From positions 1 to 38,498 of the forward strand of contig JAPOIM010000010.1 in the NCBI GenBank assembly GCA_029978905.1: 38,498 nt of DNA, read 5' to 3'. The notes below the pieces were generated by a model. The model saw only the letters and a list, made by a program, of their open reading frames with translations. It was not told the origin of the DNA and ran no database searches. Shown one piece after another: positions 7,655 through 15,289 of the stretch; position 1 is the first letter of the stretch; the number at the start of each line of letters is the position of its first letter. Both the position numbers and the translations under genes were made by a program. The stretch is from Planctomycetota bacterium. Its GTDB lineage: Bacteria; Planctomycetota; Planctomycetia; Pirellulales; UBA1268.

Positions 7655-9043
7655 CTACTCGGTGGGCAGGGTGAAGCGGTAGGTCATGCCGTCGCGAACC
7701 CGGTATCGCACCTCATCCCCTGGCTGATGGTTGAGACGGAACCAGGTGATCAGGTCACGCGTGGGTAGGTCCTGATCCATGTCGTCGATCGCGACGATTT
7801 CCATGTCGGGCCGGAGTCCCGTGGCATACACCGGTCGCTCAGCAGGATTCGGTCCCATCCACGGCTTGATGGAAAGGCTTTCCCCCTTGCCAGCCTTGGG
7901 GCCGTTGAGCGGGAAAAAGCCCATGCCAGGGCCATACACCCCGTCGTAGACGGTTTTCCGCCAGGCATTGTTTCCCTCTCGCCAACCTGCACTGACCTCC
8001 ACGGTGCCAAAGAGCACATCATCCCCGCGCTGCCAGGCCATCTCGATCGCGTCGGCACCCTCCGCCGCCCGGTGGAGCACGCCACGAAAATCGGCCTGCC
8101 CGAAGAGACGCGTGCCGCCCGCCATTCCCAGGCGGTCGCCAACCTTGATCCCTGCCTTGGCGGCTGGGCTACCGCGCTGCACGGCTTTCACGAGCAAGCC
8201 GTCGTCACGGTCGAGGAGCAGGCCCACATTCTCTGGCAGCGGCCAACGGCCCATGAAGGCTTCCACGGTGAAGCTCCCGTCGTCGAGCGCTTCCATGGTG
8301 AGCATGTCGCCCACCTGATGGCAGTGCAGGCAACTCCCATACTCGTCATGGGGTTTCTCAAGTTCTGGCCTCTTCGCGCGTAGCAAGGCATAGCCTGCAG
8401 AGTCGCGTGGGCCATGCTCGACGAGCGAGGAGGCGCCCATCGGATAATCGACATCCCACCGGACGCGCTGCGGATCGTAATGGTGCGCGAGGACTCGTCG
8501 CAGGGTGTTCTCAAACGCCGCTTCACTGATCCGCGTGTTTTCCGAGACGTGGTCCTTACCGCCGAAGACCGCGTAGAGGTCGCCGTCGGGCGAGAGCAGA
8601 TAGGCCCACCACGAGAGGTCGAGATCCTGATGCGTGCGGTAGGGGAAAAACCGCTCATCCAGCAGCGACGCATCTGTCAGCCGGACGGTCACAAACCGCC
8701 GCATGAGCGGATCGAGGGAGCGACTCCCCTCCAGAATCTCCTTGTCGAACTCCGCGCACTGCTTGCATGGCAAGCACCGCCAGGTCACGAGAAGTGGCTT
8801 CCCTGCGCCCTTTGCTTCGGCCAAGGCAAGGTCGAAGTTGTCGCGCCAGCGAACCTCACCCGTGGGATCAGGGTCGGCAGGGATCGCCGCCGGCCGGCTG
8901 CCGAGGATCGCTCGCCAGAGCACTTCGGCCTGAGGGGTTTCTGCGTGGCCCCTTGATGCCGAGAGTAAGGCACCTACGGCAACCACCCCCACAGCAAGCT
9001 GCCGCATCCCGCGATGCCATCCCCAAGTGCAACGTTCCCGCAT
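7655..9043 (-). CDS. secreted thioredoxin-like / CxxCH / PDZ protein
   Basis: A 462-residue protein. After a signal peptide (about 1-34) a thioredoxin-like domain spans about 60-190, with C90-LP-C93-KQ-C96 in the active-site position after LLVTW. A covalent heme motif CLHCH lies at 238-242 and a PDZ domain at about 270-350 (GLLVKAVQRGSPAAKAGIKVGDRL). A second PDZ-like segment covers about 400-460 (ATGLRPDMEIVAIDD). The frame is open back to 9298, but that part overlaps acetate kinase and has no domain character. ATG 9043 has GGGAG 8 bases upstream and gives a clean signal peptide. The likely location is the periplasm, with a redox or sensing role. The partner is unknown. It is downstream of acetate kinase on the same strand (83-base gap) but the functions do not match, so co-transcription is uncertain. 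Confidence 0.8.
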   Translation of the reverse strand: MRERCTWGWHRGMRQLAVGVVAVGALLSASRGHAETPQAEVLWRAILGSRPAAIPADPDPTGEVRWRDNFDLALAEAKGAGKPLLVTWRCLPCKQCAEFDKEILEGSRSLDPLMRRFVTVRLTDASLLDERFFPYRTHQDLDLSWWAYLLSPDGDLYAVFGGKDHVSENTRISEAAFENTLRRVLAHHYDPQRVRWDVDYPMGASSLVEHGPRDSAGYALLRAKRPELEKPHDEYGSCLHCHQVGDMLTMEALDDGSFTVEAFMGRWPLPENVGLLLDRDDGLLVKAVQRGSPAAKAGIKVGDRLGMAGGTRLFGQADFRGVLHRAAEGADAIEMAWQRGDDVLFGTVEVSAGWREGNNAWRKTVYDGVYGPGMGFFPLNGPKAGKGESLSIKPWMGPNPAERPVYATGLRPDMEIVAIDDMDQDLPTRDLITWFRLNHQPGDEVRYRVRDGMTYRFTLPTE

Positions 9044-9126
9044 GGCCGCAACTCCCATTGTTTCCACCCCAACAGACCGACACACCAAGACGCAACCGCA
9101 CGCTGCCCGCCGCTCGCGGCTACGTT

Positions 9127-10320
9127 TTATCCACCAAGACGGGCCAGAGCGAGCCGGGTGCTCCGGGCAATGACAGCCGCTTCGTCCGTGGCAATCACCC
9201 AGGCGGCCACCCGGCTCGACTCGCGACTGATCCGCGGTCCATGGGACTGGTTCGCCTGCGGATCGAAGTCGAGCCCCAACCATCCAAGGCGCTGGCAAAT
9301 CCGTTCCCGAATCGCCGCACCGCGCTCACCGATGCCCGCCGTAAACACGATCGCATCGAGACCGCCGAGCGCGGCGGCGAGCGACCCCACGGCGGTGATC
9401 GCCCGGTAGCAAAAAAGGTCCACTGCGTCTCGTGCCTCGGGAGCATCGCTCCCGAGCAACTCACGCATGTCGCCGCTGATACCTGAAACGCCCAGCAGCC
9501 CCGATTCCTTGGAGAGTATCCGGCCGATCTCCTTCGGCGAAAGTTCGTAGCCCTCGGCGAGATGCACAACAACGCCAGGATCAAGGCTGCCGCAGCGGGT
9601 CGACATCAACAGGCCATCGAGCGGAGTGAACCCCATCGTGGTCGCGACGCTCTGTCCGTCGAGCACCGCAGCCATGCTGGCCCCAGCCCCAAGATGCGCG
9701 ACCACCAACCGCCGCGGCAGGTGCCCAACCAACGCAGGAAGCTGCTCCACAATCGACTGATACGAAAGGCCATGAAAGCCGTAGCGTTCGATGCCCCGGT
9801 CATGCCACTCCCTCGGAAGGCCACACCTCCGAGCCACCTCCGGACAGGTGCGGTGGAACGCGGTATCGAAACAGGCGACCTGCGGCACGCGAGGCAGTCG
9901 CTCGGTGGCAGCGTGAATCGCGGCCAGACCATGCGGCTGGTGCAGCGGGGCCAGCGGCGTGAGTGACTCAAGCGTCGCTCGTACAGCCGGCGTGATCACC
10001 ACGGGCGCGGCAAACTCCCGCCCCCCATGGACAACCCGATGCCCCACCGCGGCAATGGCCCCCGCAGACGTTTCCTCACAGAGCCGATCGAGTATCCCCG
10101 CCAACGCCACTGCCCAGCGGTCTTCCCCTGTTGATGAAAGGACTTCAACGCAGGGGGGCGCCATGGGTTCAGTGCTCGTTTCACTCGCCGTCAGCCGCGT
10201 TTCGCGGGCGCAGAGATCTGCCTGCACGGTCCGCCGCCGGCCGTCACCACGATGGAGCGAACCCTTGATGCTGCTCGACCCGGCGTTGAGCACCAACACG
10301 GCTGGAGCCGGCTCGCTCAT
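9127..10320 (-). CDS. ackA: acetate kinase
   Basis: A 397-residue ASKHA-fold kinase: acetate + ATP = acetyl phosphate + ADP, cytoplasmic. Both family signatures are clear: VLVLNAGSSSIKG at residues 8-20 and RYGFHGLSYQSI mid-protein. HRVVHGG, CFDTAFH (catalytic Asp) and RCGSLDPG (phosphate-binding Arg region) follow, then FTAGIGE and ATDEAAVIAR near the C-terminus, where the metal-ligand Glu sits. Length is normal for the family. ATG 10320 is placed at the MSEPAPAVLVLNAGS start and overlaps the TGA of the upstream phosphate acyltransferase (ATGA at 10320-10323 read on the minus strand), so the two are translationally coupled. Butyrate or propionate kinase is possible, but the overall motif set and length favour acetate kinase. 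Confidence 0.93.
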   Translation of the reverse strand: MSEPAPAVLVLNAGSSSIKGSLHRGDGRRRTVQADLCARETRLTASETSTEPMAPPCVEVLSSTGEDRWAVALAGILDRLCEETSAGAIAAVGHRVVHGGREFAAPVVITPAVRATLESLTPLAPLHQPHGLAAIHAATERLPRVPQVACFDTAFHRTCPEVARRCGLPREWHDRGIERYGFHGLSYQSIVEQLPALVGHLPRRLVVAHLGAGASMAAVLDGQSVATTMGFTPLDGLLMSTRCGSLDPGVVVHLAEGYELSPKEIGRILSKESGLLGVSGISGDMRELLGSDAPEARDAVDLFCYRAITAVGSLAAALGGLDAIVFTAGIGERGAAIRERICQRLGWLGLDFDPQANQSHGPRISRESSRVAAWVIATDEAAVIARSTRLALARLGG

Positions 10321-11264
10321 CACGACACCGCACCAGGGCCGGCCGCGTGCCCGCGGTACAGCACGGCCACGCCGCACGAGAGCACCCGCGACTCCAGGGA
10401 ATCCGCCCGGCTCGAGAGAATCACCGGCACGCGAGCGCCCAGCACGATGCCGCCCGCGAGGGCCGAGGCGAAATACTCAAGCTGCTTGGCGAGGATGTTG
10501 CCGCTTTCAAGGTCGGGGGCCACGAGAATATCGGCCCGCCCGGCAACCTCGGAGACGATTCCCTTCGTCCGCGCTGCCTCGAGCGAGACCGCGTTATCGA
10601 AGGCGAGCGGTCCATCCAGGAGGCCACCGCGAATCTGGCCGCGGTCGGCCATCTTGCACAGCGCCGCCGCGTCGATCGTGGAGCGGAGTTTCGACGTGAC
10701 CGTTTCCACGGCAGATAAAAGCGCCACCCGCGGGCTCGGGATGCCTAGCGCGTGCGCAAGATCGATCGCGTTTTGCACGATGTCGACCTTCTCCTCGAGG
10801 CAGGGCTCAATGTTCACAGCTGCATCGGTGACCAGCAGGAGACGCTCGTAACTCGGCACGATCATCACAAACACATGGCTGATGCGACGAGCCGTCCGCA
10901 GCCCGGTCTCACGGTGCACAATCGCCGCCATCAGTTCGTCGGTGTGCAGGCTCCCCTTCATCAAGGCGTCGGCCTCCGCCTTGTGGACGAGGTGCACGCC
11001 CAACTCGGCCGAGGCGTGGCTGTGCGGAGTCGGCTCCAGCCGGATGCCCTGGAGATCGAGATTCTCAGCCTCCGCCACCCGCCGGATCCTGTCTTCCGGA
11101 CCGATGAGCACCGGATCTATCAGCCCCCGATCGCGTGCGGCCACCACAGCGGCCAGCGACGGTGGATCGCAGGGATGCACCACCGCCGTTCGCAGAGAAG
11201 GCATGCCTTTTGTGCGATCGAGCAGGTCCGCAATCATGTCGGGCTTTGCAGCCGCGTGCGTCAC
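10320..11264 (-). CDS. phosphate acetyl/butyryltransferase
   Basis: A 314-residue protein of the Pta/Ptb family, which exchanges CoA for phosphate on a short acyl group. Recognisable blocks are an N-terminal VVHPCDPPSLAAVVAARDRG, ADALMKGSLHTDELM (the MKG motif), LLLVTDAAVNIEP, PRVALLSAVETVTSKL and ADILVAPDLESGNILAKQL. The protein lacks the long N-terminal regulatory domains of enterobacterial Pta and matches the short phosphotransacylase length. The start is taken as GTG 11264, which overlaps the aldehyde dehydrogenase stop by 4 bases (GTGA). An in-frame ATG at 11237 (MIADLLDR) is an equally plausible alternative, as neither has a strong ribosome binding site. Together with acetate kinase it converts acyl-CoA to acid with ATP gain. 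Acetyl versus butyryl preference cannot be decided. Confidence 0.88.
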   Translation of the reverse strand: MTHAAAKPDMIADLLDRTKGMPSLRTAVVHPCDPPSLAAVVAARDRGLIDPVLIGPEDRIRRVAEAENLDLQGIRLEPTPHSHASAELGVHLVHKAEADALMKGSLHTDELMAAIVHRETGLRTARRISHVFVMIVPSYERLLLVTDAAVNIEPCLEEKVDIVQNAIDLAHALGIPSPRVALLSAVETVTSKLRSTIDAAALCKMADRGQIRGGLLDGPLAFDNAVSLEAARTKGIVSEVAGRADILVAPDLESGNILAKQLEYFASALAGGIVLGARVPVILSSRADSLESRVLSCGVAVLYRGHAAGPGAVS

Positions 11265-12757
11265 AGCGGTCGCACGACGGACTGGCTCCTCCAGTAGTCG
11301 AAGAGCGTCTCGATCGAGTTCACCCCGCCACCCATGCCACTCTTGTTGACCCCGCCGTAGGGCACGCCCTTCGGAAACAGGTTGTGGGCGTTGATCCAGC
11401 TGTTGCCAGCCACCATCGACTCAGCCACGCGGGCCGCACGACCGAGATCGCTCGACCACACGCTGTTGGCGAGGCCGTAGTCGGTGTCGTTTGCAATCGC
11501 CACGCCTTCCGCCTCGTCCTTGAATCGCGTGACAAACGCAACCGGGCCAAAAATCTCTTCGCGTGCAGCGACATTGTCGAATGACCCAGCCAACAGCGCC
11601 GGCTTCACAAAGTAGCCGGCGTGTCCGGGAACCTCGGCCGCACCACCGGCCACCACGGCTTCAGCCCCTTGCGCGACACCCTTTTCCAAATAGGAGAGCA
11701 CGCGGTCTCGCTGCTTGGCGTTGACAACCGGCCCCATGCCACACGCATCGGAGAGCTGGTAGTCGACATGGATCGCCTCAAGCTTCTTCGCACAGCGGCT
11801 GACGAAATCGTCGTAGATCGCATCCTGCACCACCCAGCGCGTGGCATCGCAGCACACCTGGCCCGAGTGGAAGGTGATGGCCCCCACCAGCTTCGAGGCC
11901 GCATCCTCAACATCCACGTCATCAAACACGACCGCCGCCCCTTTGCCACCGAGTTCCAACTTGACCGGAGTGAGATTGCGACCGCAGGCCTCACCGACCA
12001 GACGGCCGACTTCGGGCGACCCCGTGAAACTCATCCGCTTGATCAGCTGGTTGGCCGAGAGCGCGGCCCCCGCGGTGGCTCCCGACCCTGGCACCACATT
12101 CAGCACGCCGTCTGGCAGGCCAGCTTCCCTGGCGAGGTGCGCGACGTAGATCGTCGACAGCGGCGTGTCTTCGGCTGGCTTGACGACCACGGTGTTGCCG
12201 GCAGCCAGGGCCGGCGAGGTTCCCCAGCCGAGGAGCAGCAGGGGGAAGTTCCAAGGAAAGATAAAACCGCACGCGCCCCAAGGGTTGCGGATCGTCCACG
12301 CTTCGTGTCCGGCGACCGCGAGGGCATTCCGGCGCTGCACCGTGCTGGCCATGTCGGTGAAGTACCGCAGCGTGTCGATCAGGTTTTGCACATCCCCCAT
12401 GGCATGTGGCAACAGCTTGCCACAGTCGAGTGCCTCCAGTTGGCCGAGAACATCCTTCTTCTTTTCGAGCATGTCGGCGAAACGATGGAGATACACGCCG
12501 CGGTCGTTTGGGGCCAGACTCGCCCACCCGGTTTTGCGAAATGCCTCGTTGGCGTTGGCCACGGCAGTGTCGACGTCGGCAGCGGTGAAGGCGTGCACTT
12601 CTGCGAGCACTTCGCCGGTCCCTGGGTCACGGGTGGGAATGGTCTCCCCGCTGCTTCCTGTCACATCCTTGCCGCCCACCACGCCTGCGAGCGGGCCACT
12701 GCTGAGGAACGACGCAACTTCAGGAAGGAGGGAAACGCCTGGGGCAGCCGTGGCCAT
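11261..12757 (-). CDS. NAD(P)-dependent aldehyde dehydrogenase
   Basis: A 498-residue ALDH-superfamily enzyme oxidising an aldehyde to its acid. Motifs include PWNF at 169-171 (N170), KPAEDTPLS with K193 for cofactor, FTGSPEVG at 244-251, LELGGKG with general base E268, and GQVCCDATR with nucleophile C302. EEIFGPV and the C-terminal PYGGVNKSGMGG follow. E268 places it in the hydrolytic ALDH1/2-like and betaine aldehyde dehydrogenase-like branch rather than the CoA-acylating PduP type. ATG 12757 is chosen over the open frame to 12898: the ALDH N-terminus begins there and AAGGG lies about 8 bases upstream. It is first in an operon with the phosphate acyltransferase and acetate kinase. The substrate is unknown. 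Confidence 0.93.
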   Translation of the reverse strand: MATAAPGVSLLPEVASFLSSGPLAGVVGGKDVTGSSGETIPTRDPGTGEVLAEVHAFTAADVDTAVANANEAFRKTGWASLAPNDRGVYLHRFADMLEKKKDVLGQLEALDCGKLLPHAMGDVQNLIDTLRYFTDMASTVQRRNALAVAGHEAWTIRNPWGACGFIFPWNFPLLLLGWGTSPALAAGNTVVVKPAEDTPLSTIYVAHLAREAGLPDGVLNVVPGSGATAGAALSANQLIKRMSFTGSPEVGRLVGEACGRNLTPVKLELGGKGAAVVFDDVDVEDAASKLVGAITFHSGQVCCDATRWVVQDAIYDDFVSRCAKKLEAIHVDYQLSDACGMGPVVNAKQRDRVLSYLEKGVAQGAEAVVAGGAAEVPGHAGYFVKPALLAGSFDNVAAREEIFGPVAFVTRFKDEAEGVAIANDTDYGLANSVWSSDLGRAARVAESMVAGNSWINAHNLFPKGVPYGGVNKSGMGGGVNSIETLFDYWRSQSVVRPL

Positions 12758-12811
12758 GAACACACCCTTTCGAGAAAACAGCTTCAGAGGATCGACACTC
12801 ACCGTCCACGT

Positions 12812-12841
12812 AGGATAGGCGATCCACAAACCAGACGCCAA
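12812..12841 (-). promoter_or_regulatory. possible promoter of the aldehyde dehydrogenase operon
   Basis: On the minus strand, TTGGCG (12841-12836) and TATCCT (12817-12812) are separated by 18 bases and lie 54 bases before the start codon. Each box matches the sigma-70 consensus at 4 of 6 positions. Planctomycete promoters are poorly defined, so this is a weak call. Confidence 0.25.
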
Positions 12842-12974
12842 GCAGCGATGATCGGATCCGTCCGCATCCGTGCGGCGAGAACCGCAGCAACTTTTCATCG
12901 GCTCGTCCGTTCAATCGCCTGGCGGAGTGCATCTCCCCATCCCGGACTGCTTTCCACACGGAGTTTTCTCAGCA

Positions 12975-13607
12975 ATGGCACGTTTTCTATTTGCGATGAC
13001 CCTCTTGACCGCACTGTCGCTTGGCAGCGACGCCCTGGCCCAGGAACGCGGTGGGCGACAACTCGGTGGCGGCCGGATGCTCTCCGCCGTGATGCTGCTT
13101 GGCCAAGAAGCCGTGCAATCGGAGTTGGAACTCACCGCCGATCAGAAGGAGAAAATCGCTGCCCTCGGCGAACGTCTTCGTGGCGGGGCTGGCAACATTC
13201 GCGAGATGTCGCAAGAAGAGCGGCAGAAGTGGATGGCCGAAATGCAGGAGCGGATGACGAAGGCGGAGGAGCGAGTCCGCGAGTTTCTCAGCGACGATCA
13301 GGTCGCCCGGCTCCAGCAGATCCGCGTGCAGGCAATGGGCGCGAGCGCCGCTGCCGATCCTGAAATCGCTGCGGAACTCGGTATCACCGAAGCCCAGCAA
13401 GAGAAGATGGCGAATGTTCGCCGTGAGATGCGTGAAGGTGCGGGCGATGGTGATCGTGGAGCCATGCGCGAGCGGATGGAAAAGGCGATGGCGGGAATCC
13501 TGACGCCTGAGCAAAAAGAGAAGCTCGAAAAGATGCGTGGCGAGGCGTTTGACGTGTCGTCACTGCAGCTGTGGGGCGGGCTCGGCGGACGCCGCGGTGC
13601 TCAGTAA
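12975..13607 (+). CDS. exported Spy/CpxP-like LTxxQ-repeat protein
   Basis: A 210-residue protein with a signal peptide (MARFLFAMTLLTALSLGSDA, cleavage near ALAQ at 20-23). The mature part is almost all charged helix, rich in Glu, Lys, Arg and Met. It carries repeated LTxxQ-like helices: LTADQKEKI, LSDDQVARL, ITEAQQEKM and LTPEQKEKL. This architecture resembles Spy/CpxP-type periplasmic chaperone or stress proteins, but homology is inferred from pattern only. The frame is open from 12870. ATG 12975 is chosen because it starts the signal peptide and a GGAG lies upstream (11-base spacing, so weak). It is divergent from the aldehyde dehydrogenase operon and is followed at once by a strong terminator, so it is a single-gene transcript. 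Confidence 0.82.
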   Translation: MARFLFAMTLLTALSLGSDALAQERGGRQLGGGRMLSAVMLLGQEAVQSELELTADQKEKIAALGERLRGGAGNIREMSQEERQKWMAEMQERMTKAEERVREFLSDDQVARLQQIRVQAMGASAAADPEIAAELGITEAQQEKMANVRREMREGAGDGDRGAMRERMEKAMAGILTPEQKEKLEKMRGEAFDVSSLQLWGGLGGRRGAQ

Positions 13608-13620
13608 AAACGTTTCCAAA

Positions 13621-13667
13621 GGCCGCCCGCGACAGCCTTCGCGCTCGAGCGGGCGGCCTTCTTTTTT
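13621..13667 (+). terminator. intrinsic terminator of the Spy-like gene
   Basis: A perfect 10-base stem, ggccgcccgc (13621-13630) and gcgggcggcc (13649-13658), has an 18-base loop and is followed by ttctttttt. It begins 14 bases after the stop of the Spy-like gene. The T-tract is on the plus strand, so it acts mainly on that gene. Confidence 0.9.
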
Positions 13668-13699
13668 GGCCGCTCACCACGCACACCTTCCGCGAGGCG

Positions 13700-14179
13700 T
13701 CACTGCTTTGACAGATCCATCGAATGCCCCGCCTGATGGATCAGCGCATCGATCAACTCATCGAGCATAGCCAGACTGCCGGTGTCAGCCGTGTCGATCT
13801 GCTTCTTCACGTCGGCCAGATACGCGGTTGCCGAACTCAACCGCAGGGCAAGCAGACGGGCAATCGCAAACAGCACCGCCGGATGCGCATGCAAAAAGGC
13901 GTGGGCATCGGGGATCTTCAGGCATCGCACCGGTGTCACCGCCCGAGCAGTGGCCGTGTGCGGGCTTCGCACCAGCAGCGACATCTCCCCGAGCGGCGAT
14001 CCTGGCTCGCTGACGGTCGCCACGGGGATGTCGCCATTCTTGACGATCTCCACCACGCCCGAGATCAGGATCAGCAGATAGCCATCGGAGGCCGCCCCCT
14101 CCTCAAGCAGCGTGTCGCCCGCTTCATAAGACTGCTCGGGTTGCCCCTGACATTGCTGAAGGATGTTGCGGCTAAGCAT
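13700..14179 (-). CDS. cyclic-nucleotide-binding (CNB) domain protein
   Basis: A 159-residue protein with one cNMP-binding/Crp-like jelly-roll domain. YEAGDTLLEEGAASDGYLLIL (about residues 18-38) leads to GVVEIVKNG. The phosphate-binding cassette is GEMSLL at 64-69, with a downstream Arg at 79 (TATARA), which is the pattern that contacts the cyclic phosphate. A helix then runs to the end. There is no helix-turn-helix, kinase or membrane segment, so it is a stand-alone sensor rather than a Crp-type regulator. ATG 14179 has no obvious ribosome binding site. It converges with the Spy-like gene across the terminator and lies downstream of the ThuA-like gene (79-base gap). Its effector partner is unknown. 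Confidence 0.88.
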   Translation of the reverse strand: MLSRNILQQCQGQPEQSYEAGDTLLEEGAASDGYLLILISGVVEIVKNGDIPVATVSEPGSPLGEMSLLVRSPHTATARAVTPVRCLKIPDAHAFLHAHPAVLFAIARLLALRLSSATAYLADVKKQIDTADTGSLAMLDELIDALIHQAGHSMDLSKQ

Positions 14180-14258
14180 GACACGTCGTGCCGATCGTTG
14201 AGGGATGAGGACGGCTTGCGCCGATTCCGCTCCGGCGCGAGACGAATGCCAAAACGTC

Positions 14259-15149
14259 CTAAGGCGTTTCGGGCGTGGGAAAGTTGTCGGGAATGGGGAG
14301 GGTGACGTTTCCGGTGGCGGCCCACTCTGCTCCCCGCAGGAGGCACGTCAAGAAACCAACGCACTGCTGCGACTCGTTCGCGTGCCCCATCGGCGTGTGA
14401 AAGACTCGCCCCTTGCCGTAGCGAATCGTCATCAGCATCGGCTCATGTCGCTTTGTCTCCGGAGCAAACGCCGTCGCCAACACCTCCATGTTGTCCGCGG
14501 GACCGCGAAGGCTGTTGTAGAGCTCGTCTTTGGCGTGCATCCAGAGCGCGGGCATGCCGGCGGTGATCGGATGATCGGCTTCACGAATCACGATCGCAAA
14601 GGGCGTCTGCGGGCCATGACTGCCACCTCGCCCAGGCGAGGTATCTCGCACGAGCTGATTGTCGGCGTTGTAGTAGACAAGCGGGCCGCTTTTCTCGTCA
14701 CGTCCTCCCCAGCCGCCGAGGCCAATCATCTCGTTGTACGCAGGCCACTCGGGAAAAGAGTTGTCCGCGGCGTGGATGACGACGAAGCCGCCGCCGTCGC
14801 GGACAAATTTCTCAAACGCGGTTCGTGTGGCTTCGCTCCAGAGCGCGGCACCGTGGCCAAAGTTACTCAGCACGACATCGAAAGCGGCAAAGTTTGGCGC
14901 AAACGATGCGTCTTCTCCCTGCGGTGCGTGGGTGGCCACCTCCACCGAAAACCGTCCCGACTCTTCCAGAGCCGACTTCATGATCTGCGTCGTTTCAGGC
15001 CAGTTCCCATGATTGTTTTGACCATCGACGATCAGCAGGCGAAGGGGCTCATCGCCTTTCGCCACGAGCCCTCCTCCCAACAGCACGGCCCAACACAGCA
15101 CGCGGACCAACACGCAGCGCCAGCCGCACGGGGGGAGGGACAACGACAT
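14259..15149 (-). CDS. secreted ThuA-like domain protein
   Basis: A 296-residue protein with a signal peptide or N-terminal anchor (about 1-31) and a ThuA-like, class-I-glutamine-amidotransferase-like fold. LRLLIVDGQNNHGNWPET begins at about residue 36. FDVVLSNFGHGAALW, GGGFVVIHAADNSFPEW and a C-terminal GKGRVFHTPMGHANES follow. ThuA proteins are linked to trehalose/disaccharide use in rhizobia, and in planctomycetes exported versions lie beside membrane-bound dehydrogenases. Here it is 140 bases downstream of such a gene on the same strand. The frame is open to 15281; ATG 15149 was chosen because it begins the signal peptide and GAGAG precedes it. The sugar substrate is not known. Confidence 0.87.
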   Translation of the reverse strand: MSLSLPPCGWRCVLVRVLCWAVLLGGGLVAKGDEPLRLLIVDGQNNHGNWPETTQIMKSALEESGRFSVEVATHAPQGEDASFAPNFAAFDVVLSNFGHGAALWSEATRTAFEKFVRDGGGFVVIHAADNSFPEWPAYNEMIGLGGWGGRDEKSGPLVYYNADNQLVRDTSPGRGGSHGPQTPFAIVIREADHPITAGMPALWMHAKDELYNSLRGPADNMEVLATAFAPETKRHEPMLMTIRYGKGRVFHTPMGHANESQQCVGFLTCLLRGAEWAATGNVTLPIPDNFPTPETP

Positions 15150-15289
15150 CAGAAAGCTCTCACGCGGTGGATGGATCAGGGACGGAGTCGCGCGACAGCC
15201 CGCGACACTCGCGGGGATTGTACCGACGAATAAAGGCAGCTGTCTCGCCGCTTCCCCAGCACCACGCCCAGACACGCTCACCCAGAGGG

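Noticed and set aside
9044-9298. N-terminal extension of the thioredoxin/PDZ protein
   Set aside because: It would overlap the 3' end of acetate kinase and precede a good signal peptide that starts at 9043 with GGGAG upstream.
9127-12757. Bacterial microcompartment locus
   Set aside because: The enzyme set is suggestive, but no shell protein gene or encapsulation-peptide pattern is visible in the window.
12977-12996. TGGCACGTTTTCTATTTGC as a second sigma-54 promoter
   Set aside because: The GG to GC spacing is too long and the sequence lies inside the signal-peptide codons of the Spy-like gene.
11621-13363. Long plus-strand open frame (580 codons) antisense to the aldehyde dehydrogenase
   Set aside because: It is the mirror of a well-supported ALDH gene in GC-rich DNA and its peptide is rich in Arg, His and Pro without domain motifs.
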